NCBI GenBank assembly: GCA_965368405.1
Contig: CBDUMS010000004.1
Location: 10,092 to 74,091, forward strand
DNA length: 64,000 bases
Origin: S012-113 sp965368405
Lineage (GTDB): Bacteria > Bacteroidota > Bacteroidia > Cytophagales > Cyclobacteriaceae
Direction: 5' to 3'
The notes under the pieces: generated by a model
What the model was told of the DNA's origin: nothing
Seen by the model: only the letters and a program-made list of their open reading frames with translations
Databases searched by the model: none
Made by a program: the position numbers and the translations under genes
Shown here: piece after piece, positions 61,643 to 64,000 of the stretch
Numbering within the stretch: position 1 is the stretch's first letter
Layout: each line of letters starts with the position of its first letter

Positions 61643-64000
61643 TTAGTTTCTCTTTTCTACCTGGGGTCTATCCGGTTTCTTAAACTGATTTGGGCTTTTC
61701 ATCAGCTTCATTACTTCCTCAATAGCCGCCTCAAGCTGAGCATCAGTTCCCTTCGCCAGTTTTTCAAAGTCCTCTATCACCTCAATATCCGGATCAACAC
61801 CATGACCTTCCTTAAACCATTCTCCATCAGGATCATACATTCTAAAGGTTGGTATCGTAACATAACCATTATCAATCAAGCTTGGTGAGCCAGAAATACC
61901 TATCAGTCCACCCCATGTTCGGGTTCCGATAAGCGGCCCGAGATCGCGCTTTCTAAAATAATCAGGAAAGGCGTCTCCTCCTGAGCCACTAAAACCATTA
62001 ATTAACATCACCTTGGCACCAAAGTTACCTGCTGGAGGAAAGGCCCAATCCTCACCATCGCGAACCGCCCAGAAAGCCAATGGATCGCGATCGAGTAATT
62101 CTATAAAACGATCGGGAATCTGTCCCCCGCTATTAAAGCGTTCATCGATGATCATGCCCGGCTTATCCATTTGGCCATAAAATTGCCGAATCAATTCGTT
62201 CTGGCCATCGATTCCAGTACTACGAACATATATATAACCAACCGTGCCATTTGTGGCTTCTTCGACCCTCTTCCTATTATTTTCGATCCAGGCAAGATGG
62301 CGTAATCTGGTTTCGGAACGCATAGGCTCTACCAGAACCTTACGTGCACCCGTTGTCGATGCTGTGTTATTTACCGTTAGCTCTACAACCTTTCCTGCTA
62401 AACCCTGGAATGCAGCATGAATAGGCTTGTTTGAATCAACCGCCTGTCCATTAACCGCAAGGATATAATCGCCAACGCCAATTTTCGTTCCTGGCTTATC
62501 TAGTGGTGATTTAACCTCAGCATCCCATTTTGCTCCTCTAAGAATTTTGGCAATTCTGTATAGTCCGTTCTCTACTTTAAAATCGGCACCCAAGTAACCA
62601 ACATTCATACGTTTCGAACCTTCGGTATCTCCACCACCAACATAGGTGTGTGAGGCATTCAATTCAGCAATAAGGTCACCAATAATTAAGTTAACATCGT
62701 TTCTTGAGCTGGCCTGATCAATAAGTTTTCCATAACGCTCCTTCATCACATTCCAATCAACACCATGCATATTAGGATCGTAGAAATAGTCGCGTTCTAA
62801 TCTCCAGGTGTCAGCAAATATTTGCTTCCATTCTTCCTTAGGGATTAGATTCATTACCATATCGTCCGTTGGTACTGCTTCTTTTATACTTTGGTCGGCT
62901 CCCACACCAATTACCGCAACCTTTCCCCGTTGCATCACCAAAATTTTATTACCATCAGCCGAAACTTCATAGCCATATACCCCAGCAATTACAGTTTTTA
63001 CTTCACGTTCTTCAAAATCATAATAGTCTAACGAAGGCTGTCCACCCGAAGCACCGGAATTAGAATAGCGCATAAATAGCAACTTTCCGTCTACCGCGTA
63101 AAGAGAGCTCATATTCCCGGGATCGACGGATAATAATTCAGCGCGATCCTCTAATCCAACAATATCGATGCTCTCTGATGCCGCTGCGGTTGCTTCATTC
63201 TTTCCCTTTTTCTTTGATTTCTTCTTTGGTTCTTCCTCCTCAGTGTCTTCTTCAGCTTTTGCCTCATAGGCATCGTTCTTAATTCCTAAAAGCGATTCTG
63301 TATCCTTCTTCAAGGTTACTACCGCTAAATTGGTGGAGTTAGGATAAACGAAGGTATTGTCTAGATCAGAATAAATCGGGCTAAAGGTTCGATTGGTGAG
63401 ATAAAACATATACTTGCCATCGGTACTGAATGCCGGATCAAAATCAGAATAAAACCCGGAAGTAACCTGATTCAGTTTCTTCGATTCTGTATCGTACAAG
63501 AGTATTGCGCTGGCTATCGCTGACACAGATCGACTATAGGCAATATAGCGACTATCAGGAGACCATGACACACCAAAGCTTCTCAACGTTCCTTCGAAAG
63601 GATCCAAGCCCTTATCAATTACGCTTACCGATCCAGTAGCTACATCAATTAGCGTTATTTCCATCTTTTGGTTGGTAAATACTAGCTTTTTGCTATCCGG
63701 TGACCAGAAAATACTATAATAGAAACCACTTGTGAAACTGGTGATTTTTCTAGCCGCGGCATCAGACGACATGTCTTTTATCATTAATTGATACTCGCCG
63801 GTAGCGTCACTCCAGTAGGCTAAACTCTTACCATCAGGCGACCAGGCAGGGCTTCGTTCGGCTACTCCTGATGTATTAGAAATATTGGTAATAAAACCTT
63901 CGCTGGCCGGTAAATTAAAAAGCTCTCCCCTTGCTTGAGCAATAACACGTTTGCCATCGGGAGAAACTGTAGCGGCCTGCAAGTAGTCAGAAACATTTAC
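61643..64000 (-). CDS. Tricorn-like S41 protease (N-terminus outside the window)
   Basis: The frame stays open to the right edge (VNVSDYLQAATVSPDGK), so about 785 C-terminal residues are seen. Order of parts: WD/TolB-like beta-propeller repeats (WSPDGKSLAYWSD, WSPDSKKLVFTN, WSPDSRYIAYSR), a charged linker EEEEPKKKSKKKGKNE that looks flexible, the C1 helical part, a PDZ domain (GTKIGVGDYILAVNGQAV) and the S41 catalytic domain with DERFNSGGQIPDR and INGFSGSGGDAFPDYFRK (catalytic Ser). Tricorn-type proteases degrade peptides; in this phylum they are usually exported, but the signal peptide is not in view. A strong terminator follows. Confidence 0.92.
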   Translation of the reverse strand, partial: VNVSDYLQAATVSPDGKRVIAQARGELFNLPASEGFITNISNTSGVAERSPAWSPDGKSLAYWSDATGEYQLMIKDMSSDAAARKITSFTSGFYYSIFWSPDSKKLVFTNQKMEITLIDVATGSVSVIDKGLDPFEGTLRSFGVSWSPDSRYIAYSRSVSAIASAILLYDTESKKLNQVTSGFYSDFDPAFSTDGKYMFYLTNRTFSPIYSDLDNTFVYPNSTNLAVVTLKKDTESLLGIKNDAYEAKAEEDTEEEEPKKKSKKKGKNEATAAASESIDIVGLEDRAELLSVDPGNMSSLYAVDGKLLFMRYSNSGASGGQPSLDYYDFEEREVKTVIAGVYGYEVSADGNKILVMQRGKVAVIGVGADQSIKEAVPTDDMVMNLIPKEEWKQIFADTWRLERDYFYDPNMHGVDWNVMKERYGKLIDQASSRNDVNLIIGDLIAELNASHTYVGGGDTEGSKRMNVGYLGADFKVENGLYRIAKILRGAKWDAEVKSPLDKPGTKIGVGDYILAVNGQAVDSNKPIHAAFQGLAGKVVELTVNNTASTTGARKVLVEPMRSETRLRHLAWIENNRKRVEEATNGTVGYIYVRSTGIDGQNELIRQFYGQMDKPGMIIDERFNSGGQIPDRFIELLDRDPLAFWAVRDGEDWAFPPAGNFGAKVMLINGFSGSGGDAFPDYFRKRDLGPLIGTRTWGGLIGISGSPSLIDNGYVTIPTFRMYDPDGEWFKEGHGVDPDIEVIEDFEKLAKGTDAQLEAAIEEVMKLMKSPNQFKKPDRPQVEKRN

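Noticed and set aside
1..64000. CRISPR array, tRNA, rRNA, insertion sequence or prophage
   Set aside because: I looked for regularly spaced repeats, T-arm-like GTTCGAATC sequences, inverted terminal repeats and transposase or integrase motifs in the gaps and found none.

Overview
The window comes from a member of the Bacteroidota, most likely a marine or aquatic Cytophagales-type bacterium. The evidence is two very large proteins with type IX secretion (T9SS) C-terminal signals (one type B, one type A), a TamL-like lipid-anchored Omp85 protein, many lipoproteins, a fused E1 alpha/beta 2-oxoacid dehydrogenase, start codons without obvious Shine-Dalgarno sequences, and recurrent TTG-N19..23-TAnnTTTG promoters typical of the phylum. 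No rRNA, tRNA, IS element, prophage or CRISPR array was seen. Gene order reads as normal chromosome.

Layout. 1-8.4 kb: thioredoxin-like tail, SpoU-type rRNA methyltransferase, TamL-like Omp85, fused branched-chain 2-oxoacid dehydrogenase E1, PAP2 phosphatase, riboflavin synthase, then pcm-thioesterase-small protein with overlapping ends. 8.4-14 kb: TlpA-like lipoprotein and an alaS-gatB pair. 14-20 kb: two tandem LytM (M23) paralogues, a CapA-like lipoprotein, MerR regulator, DprA and a DnaJ-TM-TPR protein. 20-28 kb: an overlapping minus-strand operon (YbbA-like ATPase, YbbP-like permease, T9SS adhesin, HMG-CoA lyase) divergent from tesA. 28-32 kb: sigma factor plus membrane partner, and dapD-DUF3108-hydrolase-TPR. 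32-37 kb: glycosyltransferase and a tightly overlapping metal operon: DtxR/MntR regulator, membrane-anchored DtxR-FeoA fusion, FeoB GTPase and FeoB permease as separate proteins. 37-44 kb: serine hydrolase plus M81 (MlrC-like) pair, adenylate cyclase-TPR protein, MnmE, DUF4397 lipoprotein. 45-51 kb: giant FG-GAP T9SS protein with a small lipoprotein partner, two short unlisted ORFs and a tail-anchored protein. 51-55 kb: secreted amidohydrolase, lipoprotein RidA and M19 dipeptidase-like protein. 55-64 kb: DUF3347 protein, a second cyclase, a Tat-signal methyltransferase next to a membrane FAD oxidoreductase with an unusual C-terminal domain, DUF3817, a lipoprotein and a tricorn-like S41 protease cut by the window edge.

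The most notable items are the membrane-tethered DtxR-FeoA regulator with split FeoB and a DtxR-like operator, the methyltransferase/FAD-oxidase pair, the MlrB/MlrC-like peptide-degradation pair, the E. coli-like tesA/ybbAP divergon extended with a T9SS adhesin, a 26-bp perfect palindrome at 9830-9855, and a set of promoters whose -7 element lies only 3-7 bases from the start codon, which implies leaderless or nearly leaderless mRNAs. All function calls rest on reading the translated sequence; no database search was possible.
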